Part shown: in pieces, positions 6,088 through 6,989 of the stretch
Layout: each line of letters starts with the position of its first letter
Numbering within the stretch: position 1 is the first letter of the stretch
DNA from: Actinomycetota bacterium
Lineage (GTDB): Bacteria > Margulisbacteria > Marinamargulisbacteria > SXXA01
Length of the DNA: 6,989 nucleotides
Direction: 5' to 3'
NCBI GenBank assembly: GCA_005791325.1
Contig: SXXA01000031.1
Location: forward strand, 1 to 6,989
The notes under the pieces: generated by a model
Databases searched by the model: none
The model's input: the letters and a program-made list of their open reading frames with translations, nothing else
Told to the model about the DNA's origin: nothing
Position numbers and translations under genes: made by a program

Positions 6088-6605
6088 TTAAACAGCTTTT
6101 TTCTTTGTTCAAAAAATCCGACGTTGCACCTACGGAGTTACTTCGTGTGTCTGATTCACCGGCCGAGGTAGCCGCCAGCTATATTAGAAATATTTTGTTG
6201 CATTCATTTGGTGGATCGGTTTCGGTGGATAATTCGGATGAAAATGTGATTCATCTAACCATTCTAAATGCATCCGATAATTCGCGGTTAATTGGAAAAG
6301 AGGGCGCCACCATCGAATCGGTACAATTATTGACCAAGGCCATTTTACATCGAACTTTTAAACGTGGGTTTCGGGTCATTATTGATGTCGGTGAATTTAA
6401 TCCCAATCGAGAAGCATTTTTGTTGGCCCACGTTGAAAAGGCCATGGAATCAATGGTGGATGCATCGTCTTATCATTTCCCCAATATGCCATCTATGGAT
6501 CGGCGTTATATCCATCTTCAATTTGAAAATCACCCGCTTTATGAAACCAAATCAGAAGGAACGGGCTCTCAACGGCATGTGGTGTTGTTAAAGCGCTCAA
6601 TCTGA
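6084..6605 (+). CDS. khpB: Jag/KhpB-type KH-R3H RNA-binding protein lacking Jag_N
   Basis: Cytoplasmic RNA-binding protein of the Jag (SpoIIIJ-associated, also KhpB/EloR) family, commonly encoded beside yidC. In Gram-positive bacteria it is linked to small RNAs and control of cell elongation; its role here is inferred. The 173-residue product has a KH domain with the GKEG loop at 71-74 (SRLIGKEGATIESVQLLTK) and an R3H domain whose motif RRYIH is at 140-144, followed by HPLYETKSEGTGSQRHVVL (150-168), which closely follows the family pattern. The usual N-terminal Jag_N domain is absent; instead a short basic stretch (MIKQLFSLFKK) precedes a helix at about 25-41. ATG 6084 overlaps the yidC stop, with AGGGA 8 nt upstream. 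Confidence 0.92.
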   Translation: MIKQLFSLFKKSDVAPTELLRVSDSPAEVAASYIRNILLHSFGGSVSVDNSDENVIHLTILNASDNSRLIGKEGATIESVQLLTKAILHRTFKRGFRVIIDVGEFNPNREAFLLAHVEKAMESMVDASSYHFPNMPSMDRRYIHLQFENHPLYETKSEGTGSQRHVVLLKRSI

Positions 6606-6989
6606 TGCTGGGGGGGGATACAATTGTAGCCATTGCCACACCCATTGGCATGGGGGGCATTGGCATCATTCGTTTATCGGGACCTGATTCACGGCGGTTG
6701 GTGCGACCCTTCTTGGGTGAGCGGGTGTTGCGTCATGCCCAGATGAACTTGGTGCATCTGCGCGAGCCAGATGGCGCGATGATTGATACGGGGTATGTGG
6801 TATGGTTTCAATCCCCACGTTCTTTTACGGGCGAAGATATTGTCGAGTTACATTTGCATGGGGGGCCCCATCTTTTGCAAAAAATGCTGATGCTGTTGTG
6901 CCAACAGGGTGCCCGATTGGCGGTTAGGGGAGAATTCACCAAGCGAGCGTTTCTAAATGGCAAGATGGATTTGAGTCAAGCAGAAGCGA
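6605..6989 (+). CDS. mnmE: tRNA uridine-5-carboxymethylaminomethyl modification GTPase MnmE, N-terminal part
   Basis: GTPase that, with MnmG, modifies the wobble uridine (U34) of certain tRNAs. Only the first 128 codons are present; the frame is open at the window edge. The visible part is the tetrahydrofolate-binding TrmE_N domain: DTIVAIATPIGMGGIGIIRL (5-24) with SGP after it, SFTGEDIVELHLHGGP (about 73-88) and RGEFTKRAFLNGKMDLSQAEA at the end, all classic. The G domain and C-terminal CxGK motif lie outside. ATG 6605 overlaps the jag stop by one base (TGATG) without a strong ribosome site, so translation is probably coupled to jag. It closes the rpmH-to-mnmE cluster in the window. Confidence 0.95.
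   Translation, partial: MLGGDTIVAIATPIGMGGIGIIRLSGPDSRRLVRPFLGERVLRHAQMNLVHLREPDGAMIDTGYVVWFQSPRSFTGEDIVELHLHGGPHLLQKMLMLLCQQGARLAVRGEFTKRAFLNGKMDLSQAEA

Overview
This window holds two divergent gene blocks from a bacterial chromosome. They are separated by a gap of about 485 nt with no gene in it. No mobile element, CRISPR array, tRNA or rRNA was recognised.

Left block (minus strand, reading right to left): a class A penicillin-binding protein (PBP1A type, TTG start), then thioredoxin reductase trxB 17 nt later, then the membrane metalloprotease htpX after 85 nt. The trxB-htpX gap holds the most informative non-coding signal: a near-perfect CIRCE operator (TTAGCACTC-N9-ATGTGCTAA on the coding strand). 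It lies over a good sigma70-type promoter. This indicates that htpX has its own HrcA-controlled heat-shock promoter inside or at the end of the pbp1A-trxB unit.

Right block (plus strand): the classic rpmH-rnpA-yidD-yidC-jag(khpB)-mnmE cluster, tightly packed with overlapping ATGA and TGATG junctions. mnmE is cut by the window edge. The cluster joins ribosome/RNase P biogenesis, membrane-protein insertion (YidD/YidC), an RNA-binding KH-R3H protein and tRNA wobble-uridine modification. Oddities are a long acidic C-terminal tail on RnpA next to a run of eight Gs, a short YidC with Lys at the usual groove Arg position, and a Jag without the usual N-terminal Jag_N domain.

Organism: moderate GC, good Shine-Dalgarno sites, a YidC without the large periplasmic domain, jag directly after yidC, a CIRCE element, and a PBP1A with cyanobacteria-like motifs (NQVYWGHNAYG, SPFRNY, AKQRQ). 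Together these suggest Cyanobacteriota in the broad sense, perhaps a non-photosynthetic lineage such as Vampirovibrionia/Melainabacteria. This is an inference from gene order and remembered motifs; no search was run. I see no wholly new system. The CIRCE-htpX link is the best lead.
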